From Candidatus Magasanikiibacteriota bacterium (lineage in GTDB: Bacteria > Patescibacteriota > Patescibacteriia > Magasanikbacterales > UBA922), in assembly GCA_018650085.1 (NCBI GenBank), contig JABIGQ010000016.1:1-39093 (forward strand): a DNA stretch of 39,093 bases, written 5' to 3'. Under the pieces are notes generated by a model. That model searched no databases. It was not told the origin of the DNA and saw nothing but the letters and a program-made list of their open reading frames with translations. Shown here piece after piece: positions 1 through 9,917 of the stretch; the first letter of the stretch is position 1; the number at the start of each line of letters is the position of its first letter. The translations under genes and the position numbers were made by a program.

Positions 1-13
1 AACAATACTTCCT

Positions 14-1378
14 ATGGCTATCACTCTATACAACTCACTTTCAAAACAAAAAGAAGCGTTTACCCCAATAAATCCAGATGAAGTAAGCCTCTATACTTGT
101 GGGCCTACTGTATATAATTATGCACACATAGGAAATTTACGCTCATATTTATTTGAAGATATTTTAAGACGAGTATTACGTTTCAATGGATACAACGTAA
201 AACATGTCATGAATATCACAGACGTTGGGCACCTAACAGATGATGCAGACGCAGGAGAAGATAAGATGGAAAAAGGAGCACGTCGTGAAGGAAAGACAGC
301 GTGGGAAATTGCTGAGTTTTATACAGATGCATTTAAACACGATATAGCCACACTAAACATTTTAGAGCCTAGCATCTGGGCAAAGGCGACAGATCATATA
401 GATGAGCAAATCGCAATGGTACAAACACTCATAGATAAAGAATATGCATACCAAACAAGTGATGGCATATATTTTGATACCACAAAAGTAAAAGACTATG
501 GAAAATTAGTCAATTTAAAAGATCAAGAATTACAAGCTGGCGTTCGTGTAGATATGGGAGAAAAAAAGAATGTCCATGATTTTGCATTATGGAAATTTAC
601 GAAAGATGGAGAAAAAAGACAAATGGAATGGGATGCTTTCTGGAAAAAAGGATTCCCTGGTTGGCATATAGAATGTTCTGCTATGAGTATGAAATATTTG
701 GGCGACCAGTTTGATATTCATTGCGGAGGTATTGACCATAAACCAGTACATCACACAAATGAAATAGCCCAGAGTGAAGCAAGCAGTGGAAAAAAACCAT
801 GGGTAAACTATTGGTTACATAATGAACATCTCTTACTAGGCAGCGGAAAAATGTCAAAATCTGGAGAACATTTTATTACCCTACAAACACTCTTAGAAAA
901 AGGCTACGATCCACTAGCGTATCGTTATTTTATTCTTCAAGCACATTATAGAAAACAACTCACCTTTACATGGGAGGCACTAAATGGTGCTGCACAGGGA
1001 TTAAAAAAATTACGTCAGCATGTTTCCCGCTTAGAAACAAGCACAAATATTGATCCACAAGTTCGTGAAGCATTTTCAGCTGCTATAAATGATGATTTAA
1101 ATACTGCAGAAGCATTGGCTGTGTTATGGAAAGCGCTAAAGGAAGGGACTATTGATTTAAATATGGTTATTGAATTTGATAAAGTCCTAGGCCTTAATTT
1201 ACATCAACCAAAAAAAGAAAAACCACTTCCAGATGATATTAAACAAATGCTTGAGGAAAGATCAAAATCAAGAGAAGAAAAAGACTGGGCAGAAAGTGAC
1301 CGCTTGCGTGATGAATTATTTGCTCGTGGATATATAGTAGAAGATACTGCAGATGGACAGAAGATTGTGGAGGTGTAA
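14..1378 (+). CDS. cysS: cysteinyl-tRNA synthetase
   Basis: Full-length ORF; YTCGPTVYNYAHIGNLRSYLFEDILRR, GWHIECSAMS and GSGKMSKS-type motifs. Confidence 0.98.
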   Translation: MAITLYNSLSKQKEAFTPINPDEVSLYTCGPTVYNYAHIGNLRSYLFEDILRRVLRFNGYNVKHVMNITDVGHLTDDADAGEDKMEKGARREGKTAWEIAEFYTDAFKHDIATLNILEPSIWAKATDHIDEQIAMVQTLIDKEYAYQTSDGIYFDTTKVKDYGKLVNLKDQELQAGVRVDMGEKKNVHDFALWKFTKDGEKRQMEWDAFWKKGFPGWHIECSAMSMKYLGDQFDIHCGGIDHKPVHHTNEIAQSEASSGKKPWVNYWLHNEHLLLGSGKMSKSGEHFITLQTLLEKGYDPLAYRYFILQAHYRKQLTFTWEALNGAAQGLKKLRQHVSRLETSTNIDPQVREAFSAAINDDLNTAEALAVLWKALKEGTIDLNMVIEFDKVLGLNLHQPKKEKPLPDDIKQMLEERSKSREEKDWAESDRLRDELFARGYIVEDTADGQKIVEV

Positions 1379-1386
1379 AATAATGT

Positions 1387-2004
1387 ATGAAACAAAAAAA
1401 TATTGTTACAAATACTATACATATTTTGACAAGCCTATTTACTTGGTTAATTATTTGGAATCATCTAAATTTTGAATTTGGTGAAAAAGTCATTTCATAT
1501 TTTTTCACTGATATAACAAACCATCCATATCTTTTACTCTTTCAATCATTTTATTTATTATTTATAACTAGTATAATTCTTTTTTTATGGTTTATCATTT
1601 TTAAAAAATTTGATTTTTTTTACTTAAACACAAAAAAAGTACTACTACTCTACATTATTCCTCTTATAATATTTCTTCTATCATTTGTATATACAAATGA
1701 AAAAACAATGTCTACTATACTACAAGAGACTTTTTCTTTTATTGTACTTTCATTTTCCCAAGATATTTTAACCTTTGGAATTTTACAAACATACTTGAGT
1801 AAGCTCATCAATACATATTATGCTACAATATTAACTGTGTGCATGTTTTTTATTGGACATATTGGTTTTTTCCCTTTAAATATTCTTCTATTATTCTATA
1901 TTACAGGATTTGTTTTATTTGGATATCTACGCTATAAAGATAAAAATATCTATAGACTAAATGTTATTCACACATCTTTTAATTTAATACGCCATTTTTT
2001 TTAA
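1387..2004 (+). CDS. multi-pass membrane protein, possibly a degenerate CPBP-family intramembrane protease
   Basis: Hydrophobic ORF; C-terminal FSQDILTFGILQTYL...FFIGH...VIHTSFNL resembles the CPBP motif order (EExxxR, FxxxH, HxxxN) but lacks the EE pair. Confidence 0.5.
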   Translation: MKQKNIVTNTIHILTSLFTWLIIWNHLNFEFGEKVISYFFTDITNHPYLLLFQSFYLLFITSIILFLWFIIFKKFDFFYLNTKKVLLLYIIPLIIFLLSFVYTNEKTMSTILQETFSFIVLSFSQDILTFGILQTYLSKLINTYYATILTVCMFFIGHIGFFPLNILLLFYITGFVLFGYLRYKDKNIYRLNVIHTSFNLIRHFF

Positions 2005-2045
2005 CAACATAAATAAATCTATTTAATTACTTATCTATACTTAAT

Positions 2046-2477
2046 ATGAAAAAACCATGCTTTTTCTGTGACATTCAAGAACAAAAAGATGATGACAAGC
2101 GCATTATGGAAAATGAACATTTTTTTGCACGCTATGACGATTTTGCTATTAGCCCAGGGCATTGTGAAATAATCCCAAAGGAACATCACCCATCATTCTT
2201 TGATTTAACACCAGAGCAACTTACTGCTTGTTATGCACTTATCAAAGAAACACAAGCAATCCTAGAAGAAGAATTTCATCCAGATGGATATAATATAGGG
2301 ATTAATGAAGGAGAAGCGGCAGGAAGAACCCAACACCATTTACACATACATATTATCCCCCGCTATGTAGGTGACGTAGAAAACCCCAGAGGTGGCGTAA
2401 GGCATATTATTCCTAAAAAAGCAGACTACATTCCTGAATTAAAAAAAATGAAAGGAAGAGAAAAATACGCTGATTAA
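2046..2477 (+). CDS. HIT family protein
   Basis: HHLHIHIIPR (HxHxH) histidine triad and N-terminal CFFCDI zinc-type motif. Confidence 0.95.
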   Translation: MKKPCFFCDIQEQKDDDKRIMENEHFFARYDDFAISPGHCEIIPKEHHPSFFDLTPEQLTACYALIKETQAILEEEFHPDGYNIGINEGEAAGRTQHHLHIHIIPRYVGDVENPRGGVRHIIPKKADYIPELKKMKGREKYAD

Positions 2478-2490
2478 TATAATAAATTAT

Positions 2491-2799
2491 ATGAATTGTA
2501 AAAAATGTGGTGCAGAATTAAATTCTAATCCGAATTTTTGTAATGTATGTGGAACACCTGCTAACATATTTCACACTGGCAATACAAACGATACAAAAAA
2601 AGACACCAACACAATATTAGATTTAACCGATATTAAAACTAAAACGTACATGAAGAGTTTTAAGAAACTTTTTTTTATATTTTTTATATTCATGTTCATA
2701 TCTAATTTTTTTGACAAGTCTTATACCTCCATTTTTAGTTTTATACTTTTTGGGCTTATAATATTTTCTTCATATAAAAAGAAAAATGAAAAAATCTAG
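2491..2799 (+). CDS. zinc-ribbon membrane protein
   Basis: MNCKKCGAELNSNPNFCNVCG zinc ribbon followed by two hydrophobic segments. Confidence 0.75.
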   Translation: MNCKKCGAELNSNPNFCNVCGTPANIFHTGNTNDTKKDTNTILDLTDIKTKTYMKSFKKLFFIFFIFMFISNFFDKSYTSIFSFILFGLIIFSSYKKKNEKI

Positions 2800-2866
2800 G
2801 GAATATTTTTGGCCCTTATATGGGTTAATGAATTTATTAATAATTTAACAATATAAATATTTTTTT

Positions 2867-3532
2867 ATGTCTGAAATATATATACCACCTATAGAAAAAG
2901 AACAACCCCCTTATTGGGAACACATACGAAAAGCTGAACAAGAACTTTTTCCCGAATTTGAGACAGAAGACTTTTGTATTGATTCACCTGAGACTAATAA
3001 CTTTTATTTTGCACCAAATTGGCATTTTAGAGAAGGGCTTATTACTGAGGAAGATATAGAACATTTTAAAAAAAATACAGAACAAAAAATATTAAGCATA
3101 GGATCTGGCCCTGCATATCTAGAACGTTTATTAGTGTCTCTAGACATCCCCAAAGAAAACATTACACTGTCCGATATAAATCCACAAGACTTACCTGACG
3201 ACTTTGAAAAAGAAACATTTAATATGCTAGAGAAATGGCCCACATTAAATAATGAAGAAAAATTTGATTTAATTATTTTTCCAGAAAATCCTTCTATTAA
3301 TGTCAATTTTTCAGGACAAAAAAGAATCCAGGCATTTGTTCATATTTTTAGTGAAGCTCTAAAAAATCTCAATCCAGATGAAACAATACGAATAACTGGT
3401 AATCCAAATAGTACAGATCTAACTAAAAAAGTAGAGAAAATGTTGATAAAAGCTGGTTATCCTGTTATTGTTCAAAATATTACTGAAAAACAAGATTTTG
3501 GTTCCTTAATTACTGTAAATTATGAAACATAA
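2867..3532 (+). CDS. class I SAM-dependent methyltransferase-like protein
   Basis: ILSIGSGPAYLERLL...ITLSDINPQ resembles motif I / acidic loop of Rossmann methyltransferases. Confidence 0.55.
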   Translation: MSEIYIPPIEKEQPPYWEHIRKAEQELFPEFETEDFCIDSPETNNFYFAPNWHFREGLITEEDIEHFKKNTEQKILSIGSGPAYLERLLVSLDIPKENITLSDINPQDLPDDFEKETFNMLEKWPTLNNEEKFDLIIFPENPSINVNFSGQKRIQAFVHIFSEALKNLNPDETIRITGNPNSTDLTKKVEKMLIKAGYPVIVQNITEKQDFGSLITVNYET

Positions 3533-3968
3533 ATTCATCATTGGGGTATTTGGAATTATTACCAATAAACAAAATCAAGTATTACTCATACATAGAAATG
3601 ATTATGATCTCTGGAATCTACCTGGCGGTGGACTTGAAACAGGAGAAAGTCCCTGGGATGGTGTAATACGTGAAATAAAAGAAGAAACAGGTTTTCATGT
3701 AGAAGTAACAAAACTTTTAGGGGTATATAGCAAATCAAATAAAGATGAAATTGTTTTTAGCTTTGAATGTAAAATTATTAGTGGGAAACGTACACTCAAT
3801 GAAGAAGCCAAAGATATACAATATTTCGCAATAAAAGATATCCCTAAAAACACATCACCAAATCAACGAAAACGGATACAGGATTATTTCAAAGATAAAC
3901 AGAATATCATACTACAAATAGATAAAGGCCCATCTTCTATACAGTTAATAAAAGAAGGGAAATTATAA
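3522..3968 (+). CDS. NUDIX hydrolase
   Basis: Nudix box GGGLETGESPWDGVIREIKEETGF; start overlaps the preceding ORF by 11 bp. Confidence 0.95.
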   Translation: MKHKFIIGVFGIITNKQNQVLLIHRNDYDLWNLPGGGLETGESPWDGVIREIKEETGFHVEVTKLLGVYSKSNKDEIVFSFECKIISGKRTLNEEAKDIQYFAIKDIPKNTSPNQRKRIQDYFKDKQNIILQIDKGPSSIQLIKEGKL

Positions 3969-3980
3969 TAAAAAAAGGGA

Positions 3981-4009
3981 TTGAACCAACGCAAAAAAAA
4001 TGCTAAAAT
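3981..4009 (+). promoter_or_regulatory. sigma70-type promoter for the 4039 gene
   Basis: TTGAAC (3981-3986), 17-nt spacer, TAAAAT (4004-4009). Confidence 0.55.
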
Positions 4010-4038
4010 AGGATAGAGAGAATTTACTAAAAAAATAC

Positions 4039-6531
4039 ATGCAACTCCCCTCTCTATTAAAATGCAAACGCATAGACGCACTCGATTTTCTTCGTGGAAG
4101 TGCTGTCTTTTTTATGTTGATTACCCATATCAATGCGGTATTTTTAAAAGACTATAACCTTTTCCTAGATAAACTCACATGGTTTGGCGCAACAATTTGT
4201 TTTAGTACATTTTTATTTTGTTTTGCGTTTATATATGGATTGAAAATATCTAAACATACACTCAATAAAAAAAGACAAATAAAAAGAGCCCTTCAAATAC
4301 TTGTCATCTACTATATCTCTGCATTTTTTGCTGCGTTCTTTTTATACGGACACTTACGCCCAGATGAAATCTTTGACATCGTTATACTAAAACACATTCC
4401 ACTATATACAGAATTTATACTTGCTTTTGTATTCTATATTATTCTCGTCATCCTCATAGAAAAACCATTAAAAAAGGCAATCAAATATCCTATCCCTCTC
4501 TTACTTTTTTCAATAGGAATATATCTACTTAGCTCTTTGCTTTATACCATAGAAACAAGTCCGCAATTACTTATTACTCTAAAAAATCTTTTTGTAGGGC
4601 ATGAGGCTCATCACACATTTGGTGTGCTATCTTACTTCCCTATTTTTATATTGGGATTTTTATCTGGAGCAATAAAAAAGAAAAAGTACAAAAAGAAATT
4701 TCTCATTTCTTTATTTGCTATTTCTACCATATCACTTATCTTTTTACGTGTAACTGGATTATCTGTATGGTATAGATGGCCACCGTCTACTCTCTTTCTT
4801 TTATACGGGATATCTTATGCTTTTTTCATTGGGATATCTTACTCATACATAAAGAAAATAACATACCTAAACAAATACTTCATCCACCTAGGAAAAAATG
4901 CATTACATATTTTTTTACTCAATATCATCGTTATCCTAGGGTTTTCATTTCTGGTAGATTATGAAAAATACCCTACACAGAGACTCCTTTTTATACACCT
5001 TGTATTTCTGATAATAATATCAGCGATTGTTATATCGTATGAAAAAGTAAAAAAAATACGCATTAGAAAACTAAATATACACTCTTTATTTCTATATATC
5101 ACAGCAATAATAAGTATAATATCTATATCTGCCTGTGGATACCTTTTTGTCGTAAAGGCAATGAAATCAGAAGTGCCAAACTTCCTAAACATTATACACA
5201 ATAAAAATGTATGTGAATCTTTTTCTTACCGACCGTCACAGCTTATAGATTTCTCTACCAATAAAACATGGCTTTTACTTGGAGATGAATTTACAGATAA
5301 AGAAAAAACACTTACCCTATCTGTAGACCTAATCAATACTATAAACTATACATCTATAAATAATCAAATACAAAACATCCAATTTGAAATAATTGATATA
5401 GATAATTCAAATAGCGTAATGAAAGGATACTTCCCTACATCTACAAAAGACAATATTTCTCTCAATTCTTTTACCACAGATATAGACATTAATGCTCTAC
5501 CTATAGGATCATATCATACAAAAATTACAGCATCATTTAAATGTGGAGATATAGCAGAAGAATACAAACAAGCATTTCATGTTTCTTATCCCTACTATCT
5601 TATATGGTCTATTGACTGGGAAGGTTATGATGTAAAAGAACAACATCTTCATGACATGGACGAAATTACAGAAAAACACCATGATATTCCTATGTCTCAT
5701 TTTCTTAACCCTCGTCTACTTACCACAGACACTATTTCAGAAGAAAGAAAAACGTATTTAAAAAATTGGCTACTAGATAAGCATTATCTCAATGGTGGAG
5801 AGGATAGTATTGATTTACACCTCCATATGTTTTTTGATCTAGCAGAAGATATGGGAATTACATTAGAAAAAGAAAAAACACTTCAGACAAATACTACAAC
5901 AATGACCACCACAACGCCACCAGAACAATGGGGATATTATCTAGAAGACGGATATGATGTCACGCTCTCCAATTTAGAGGATGGAGATATGGATAAAGCA
6001 CTGAAATTTTCTCTAGATATATTTGAAAAAAATGATTTCCCTAAACCAAAGGCCTTTCGGGCAGGTGGATGGTTTGCAGATACAGATACACTTCACATAC
6101 TTGAAGATAATGGCTTTCTCATAGATACTTCTGGAAGAAGTGCATATACATTTGGAACAAATAATCTTGAAGGCCCTTGGACATTATCTGAAACTGCGCA
6201 ACCATACAAACCAAATAGAAATAACCAAAATTCTAGAGAAGCACCACAGATGAATTTATGGGAATTCCCAAATAATGGTGGTGACTCATGGAAATATGAT
6301 ACACAGCAAATCAAAGAACGATTTGAAAAAAATTGGAAAAATGAGATAGGGTTACCACTGAAAGAAAAAAGAATTCTTATACTACTCAGTCACCCAGAAT
6401 GGTTTTACGTAGATAAACCAAAAATGAATGACTTGTTTAATTATACAGACACATTTCTTTATCTCAATGACAATGGTCCTGTATTGTATATTAACTTTGA
6501 TGATATTTATGATATATGGGAAATTAATTAA
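4039..6531 (+). CDS. fusion of N-terminal multi-TM acyltransferase (DUF1624/HGSNAT-like) and C-terminal polysaccharide-deacetylase-like domain
   Basis: RIDALDFLRGSAVFFMLITHINAVF start and ~10 TM segments, then a soluble region YYLIWSIDWEGYD...LHLHMFFDL...PKAFRAGGWFAD...ILILLSHPEWF typical of NodB-like folds. Confidence 0.7.
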   Translation: MQLPSLLKCKRIDALDFLRGSAVFFMLITHINAVFLKDYNLFLDKLTWFGATICFSTFLFCFAFIYGLKISKHTLNKKRQIKRALQILVIYYISAFFAAFFLYGHLRPDEIFDIVILKHIPLYTEFILAFVFYIILVILIEKPLKKAIKYPIPLLLFSIGIYLLSSLLYTIETSPQLLITLKNLFVGHEAHHTFGVLSYFPIFILGFLSGAIKKKKYKKKFLISLFAISTISLIFLRVTGLSVWYRWPPSTLFLLYGISYAFFIGISYSYIKKITYLNKYFIHLGKNALHIFLLNIIVILGFSFLVDYEKYPTQRLLFIHLVFLIIISAIVISYEKVKKIRIRKLNIHSLFLYITAIISIISISACGYLFVVKAMKSEVPNFLNIIHNKNVCESFSYRPSQLIDFSTNKTWLLLGDEFTDKEKTLTLSVDLINTINYTSINNQIQNIQFEIIDIDNSNSVMKGYFPTSTKDNISLNSFTTDIDINALPIGSYHTKITASFKCGDIAEEYKQAFHVSYPYYLIWSIDWEGYDVKEQHLHDMDEITEKHHDIPMSHFLNPRLLTTDTISEERKTYLKNWLLDKHYLNGGEDSIDLHLHMFFDLAEDMGITLEKEKTLQTNTTTMTTTTPPEQWGYYLEDGYDVTLSNLEDGDMDKALKFSLDIFEKNDFPKPKAFRAGGWFADTDTLHILEDNGFLIDTSGRSAYTFGTNNLEGPWTLSETAQPYKPNRNNQNSREAPQMNLWEFPNNGGDSWKYDTQQIKERFEKNWKNEIGLPLKEKRILILLSHPEWFYVDKPKMNDLFNYTDTFLYLNDNGPVLYINFDDIYDIWEIN

Positions 6532-6534
6532 TGT

Positions 6535-8487
6535 ATGAATAAAATTTTAAACATACTCACATTTGGTATTCACAATTTTAACACAAAAATGGCTATCCTT
6601 CTCGCCTTGATATTAATCATCATTGCCATATATATTATTCTGGCTATTTCTCATGTGTATATAAAAAAAATACATAAGAGACGACATATCTTCATGTGGC
6701 TTAGTGCAGGTTTAGGATGTGTTATTCTTCTATTTCTTTTATCTATCCTCATACCCAGACCATATGGGCATCTTGCTACTCCCACAGAAGATGGCCAACT
6801 CCTGCAAGCACATATGCCTATTGTGATTACGTTTGATAACCCGGTAGATGCACATAACCTGACAATGCATATCTCTCCAGAAATAAAAGGAGAATGGAAA
6901 TTTACAAATATACTTCCTATAAACACATCACTAAAACACCAAGCTATTTTTTATCCAGAAGAATCTTTTTATCCAGATACAAAAATTGTCGTATATATAG
7001 TTGGACTACAAAGTCTATTTCCTGGAAGTAAAGCCCATGAACAAGCTATTGAATTCTTTTCACCAAAAACACCAAACATTGCTGAAATTATCCCAGCCTC
7101 TGGACAAGAGAAAGTAGATATTGCAGATAATATAGAAATAATATTTGATAATCCTTCTGGAATGTTTGCTCATTGGCAATTTCATTTTGAACCAGAGATT
7201 CAATTTCAAATAAATAAAGTATCTGATAAAAAATATCTATTAGAACCAAAGGAGACACTTTTTCAAGATACACAGTATGCACTTTCTATTTCCAGATCAT
7301 TACAAACATATAATGTAAAAGATTTTTCTCCTATAAAAATAGATACTGAAGATGTATTTTCAATGACATTTCATACAGTCTCCCCTCCTCTTATAGAAGA
7401 ACATGCACCTCAGGGAGAAGAAGTCCGTTCCAATTCACAGATACGAATTGTTTTTGATGAGGATATGGATAAAGAAGATGTAGAAAAACATATTATCATA
7501 TCCCCTACGACCACAGGGACTATTTCTTGGGAAAATGAAAAAACATTTGTTTTTACTCCTACAAAAGAATTAAAAAAAGACACGAAATATATTATCACAG
7601 TAAAAAAAGACATGCTTACTGCCTATGGTGGAAAAACAGAAGAAGATGTTGAATTATATTTTAAAACATTGGGATCTGTCGCTTTAAAAAATACATTTCC
7701 TGCATCTAATTCATATGGGATACAACTAGATATTCCACATATTGCTATTACATTTAACCAAGGGGTAGACCATGATTCTGCACAATCATCTTTTTCTCTT
7801 TCGCCAAATGTCCCCGGTACTTTTTCTTGGGAAAATAACACCATGATCTATTCATTTACAAAAAAACTAGATTATTCAAAAAAATACCAAATACATCTTG
7901 ATAAAAACATAAAAAGTCTTTATGGCCAAGACTCTATAGAAGATTTTTCCTACTCATTTCTTACTAAAAACAAAGTCTTTACTCTAAAAATACCAATGTA
8001 TTATCAAGAAGAAGATTTCACCTGTAATCTCGCTGCAACAAGCATGATTTTAAAGTACAGAGGAATAACCCAAAATGAAGCAAATATTAAATCTTCTATT
8101 GGCATAGGAGGCGACCCAAATAAAAATTGGGTTAGCGAGTACGGTGTACATTGGGGGCCAATTGCACAATATATTTCACAATATAGAAAGGTAGCTATAA
8201 AAACTGGATGGAATATATCTGAACTAGCGCATGAAGTAGAACGTGGAAATCCTGTCATTATATGGTGGCATAATAATTATAGCCCCAGTGGTGCATTTAC
8301 ACTGCCCTCTGGAGTGATTGGCTATGAGGGAATGCACTCAGAAATAGTCAGTGGATTTGTAGGAAATGCAGATAATCCCATAACGCTTATTACCAATGAC
8401 CCCTGGCGTGGAATCAGACACTATTCTAGAAAAAATTTCCTTGCCACTTGGGGCTATCTTGGGTATACTGCTCTAGTGGTATATTAA
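6535..8487 (+). CDS. membrane-anchored protein with Big_5-type Ig-like repeats and C-terminal C39-like cysteine peptidase domain
   Basis: N-terminal TM; repeats PIVITFDNPVD / NIEIIFDNPSG / QIRIVFDEDMD / HIAITFNQGVD; C-terminus IPMYYQEEDFTCNLAATSMILKYRG. Confidence 0.8.
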   Translation: MNKILNILTFGIHNFNTKMAILLALILIIIAIYIILAISHVYIKKIHKRRHIFMWLSAGLGCVILLFLLSILIPRPYGHLATPTEDGQLLQAHMPIVITFDNPVDAHNLTMHISPEIKGEWKFTNILPINTSLKHQAIFYPEESFYPDTKIVVYIVGLQSLFPGSKAHEQAIEFFSPKTPNIAEIIPASGQEKVDIADNIEIIFDNPSGMFAHWQFHFEPEIQFQINKVSDKKYLLEPKETLFQDTQYALSISRSLQTYNVKDFSPIKIDTEDVFSMTFHTVSPPLIEEHAPQGEEVRSNSQIRIVFDEDMDKEDVEKHIIISPTTTGTISWENEKTFVFTPTKELKKDTKYIITVKKDMLTAYGGKTEEDVELYFKTLGSVALKNTFPASNSYGIQLDIPHIAITFNQGVDHDSAQSSFSLSPNVPGTFSWENNTMIYSFTKKLDYSKKYQIHLDKNIKSLYGQDSIEDFSYSFLTKNKVFTLKIPMYYQEEDFTCNLAATSMILKYRGITQNEANIKSSIGIGGDPNKNWVSEYGVHWGPIAQYISQYRKVAIKTGWNISELAHEVERGNPVIIWWHNNYSPSGAFTLPSGVIGYEGMHSEIVSGFVGNADNPITLITNDPWRGIRHYSRKNFLATWGYLGYTALVVY

Positions 8488-8523
8488 TTTGAATAATACT
8501 TTTATTTTTTTAACGAAACACTT

Positions 8524-9279
8524 ATGCTAAAACTTACTCGTCCACTTACTTTTTTTGACTTAGAAACTACTGGTGTAGATCCATACAATGATCGTATTGT
8601 TCAAATAGGTTTAATCCAACTACTCCCTGATGGTAAAAAAATAGAAAAAGAATGGCTTATCAATCCAGGTATTTCTATCCCCAGAGGGGCAAGTGAAATT
8701 CATGGAATTACTGATGACATGGTAGCAGATGCCCCAAAATTGGGAGATATTATCCAAAAATTACAACCATTATTTTTTGATGTCGACCTAGGAGGATACA
8801 ATGTAAAAAACTTTGATATTCCACTGCTTATCAATGAATTTAAACGCATAGGCCTTTCACTAGATACAGAAAAGATTGCTATAGTAGATGCAATGAGAAT
8901 TTTTCAAATAAAAGAACCACGTACACTTACAGCCGCCTATCAGAAATATTGTGGAAAAGAACTTATAGATGCTCATGATGCCATAGCAGACACCAGAGCC
9001 TCTCTAGAGGTCTTCTATGGACAAATGAGTACACACAGTGATGTCCCATCTACTCCAGCAGAAATACACGAGTATTGTTTCCCAAAAAATCCAAATAGCT
9101 TTGATGCAGAAGGAAAATTACTCTTTAAAAATGGACAACTCACCATAAACTTTGGAAAAAATAAGGGAAAAGAACTTAAAGATTTAGCACTAAATGATCC
9201 CAAATATCTAGAATGGATTTTAAATGGAACTTTTTCTGATAAAGTAAAAGGAGCTGTAAAAAAAGTACTGGGATACTAA
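8524..9279 (+). CDS. DnaQ/ExoX-like 3'-5' exonuclease
   Basis: FFDLETTGVDPYNDRIVQIG (ExoI), NVKNFDIPLLINEF (ExoII), DAHDAIADTRA (ExoIII); C-terminal FGKNKGKELKDLALNDPKYLEWIL domain. Confidence 0.93.
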   Translation: MLKLTRPLTFFDLETTGVDPYNDRIVQIGLIQLLPDGKKIEKEWLINPGISIPRGASEIHGITDDMVADAPKLGDIIQKLQPLFFDVDLGGYNVKNFDIPLLINEFKRIGLSLDTEKIAIVDAMRIFQIKEPRTLTAAYQKYCGKELIDAHDAIADTRASLEVFYGQMSTHSDVPSTPAEIHEYCFPKNPNSFDAEGKLLFKNGQLTINFGKNKGKELKDLALNDPKYLEWILNGTFSDKVKGAVKKVLGY

Positions 9280-9291
9280 ATTAGATACAAT

Positions 9292-9322
9292 AAAAAAATA
9301 GCCTTTTACAGGCTATTTTTTT
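9292..9322. terminator. bidirectional rho-independent terminator between convergent exonuclease and ribH genes
   Basis: AAAAAAATAGCC-ttttaca-GGCTATTTTTTT; overlaps the ribH 3' end. Confidence 0.8.
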
Positions 9323-9785
9323 TCTTTAACATTGCCATTTCTATGGCTGTTTGTCCCCATGGATATCCATGATTATGCTCACCAAATGAACGAACATTCG
9401 CTTGTTTTTCATCTAAACAAGTGAGCACACCAAATACTACGGGAACACCTGTTATAATATTTAAATCTTTTATACCCTGTGATACTGCCTCTGAAATATA
9501 TTCAAAATGCATGGTAGCTCCTTTTATCAATACACCAATACAAACGACTGCGTCTACCTGATCTGTATCAATAAGATGTTTTGCACCATACATAACTTCA
9601 TATGCACCTGGGACATCTAACTCTACAACATCTTCTGCTTCTACTCCGTGATCATGACATGCCTGTAACACCCCTTGGGCAATAGAATCAGTATACTTAC
9701 TATTCCACCGAGATTTTACAATCCCGATTCGTAATCCTTTTCCCTCTAATCCTTCAAATAATACGGATGTTTTATTTCTATTCAT
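9306..9785 (-). CDS. ribH: 6,7-dimethyl-8-ribityllumazine synthase; true start probably the internal Met (MNRNKTSVLFEG)
   Basis: RIGIVKSRWNSKYTDSIAQG...VPGAYEVMYGAKHLI...VCIGVLIKGATMHFEYIS...PVVFGVLTC; ORF-track extension to 9917 is derived from a repeat element. Confidence 0.95.
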   Translation of the reverse strand: MNRNKTSVLFEGLEGKGLRIGIVKSRWNSKYTDSIAQGVLQACHDHGVEAEDVVELDVPGAYEVMYGAKHLIDTDQVDAVVCIGVLIKGATMHFEYISEAVSQGIKDLNIITGVPVVFGVLTCLDEKQANVRSFGEHNHGYPWGQTAIEMAMLKKKNSL

Positions 9786-9801
9786 AATAAAATATATTAC
9801 A

Positions 9802-9899
9802 TACGTCATTGCGAATTGCCGATAGGACAATGCGGCAATCCCATACTTCAGTGCGCTGAACTCTGGGATTGCTTCGTCGTTCCTCCTCGCAATGACGTA
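9802..9899. mobile_element. MITE-like / nested palindromic repeat between ribE and ribH
   Basis: Terminal inverted repeats TACGTCATTGCGA (9802-9814) / TCGCAATGACGTA (9887-9899); inner arms GCAATCCCA (9835-9843) / TGGGATTGC (9864-9872); innermost TTCAG-tgcg-CTGAA (9847-9860). Confidence 0.8.
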
Positions 9900-9917
9900 A
9901 TTTTTTTTATATAACAA

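Noticed and set aside
9786-9917. N-terminal extension of RibH in the ORF track
   Set aside because: Encoded by the palindromic repeat element; the RibH-like sequence starts at the internal Met at 9785
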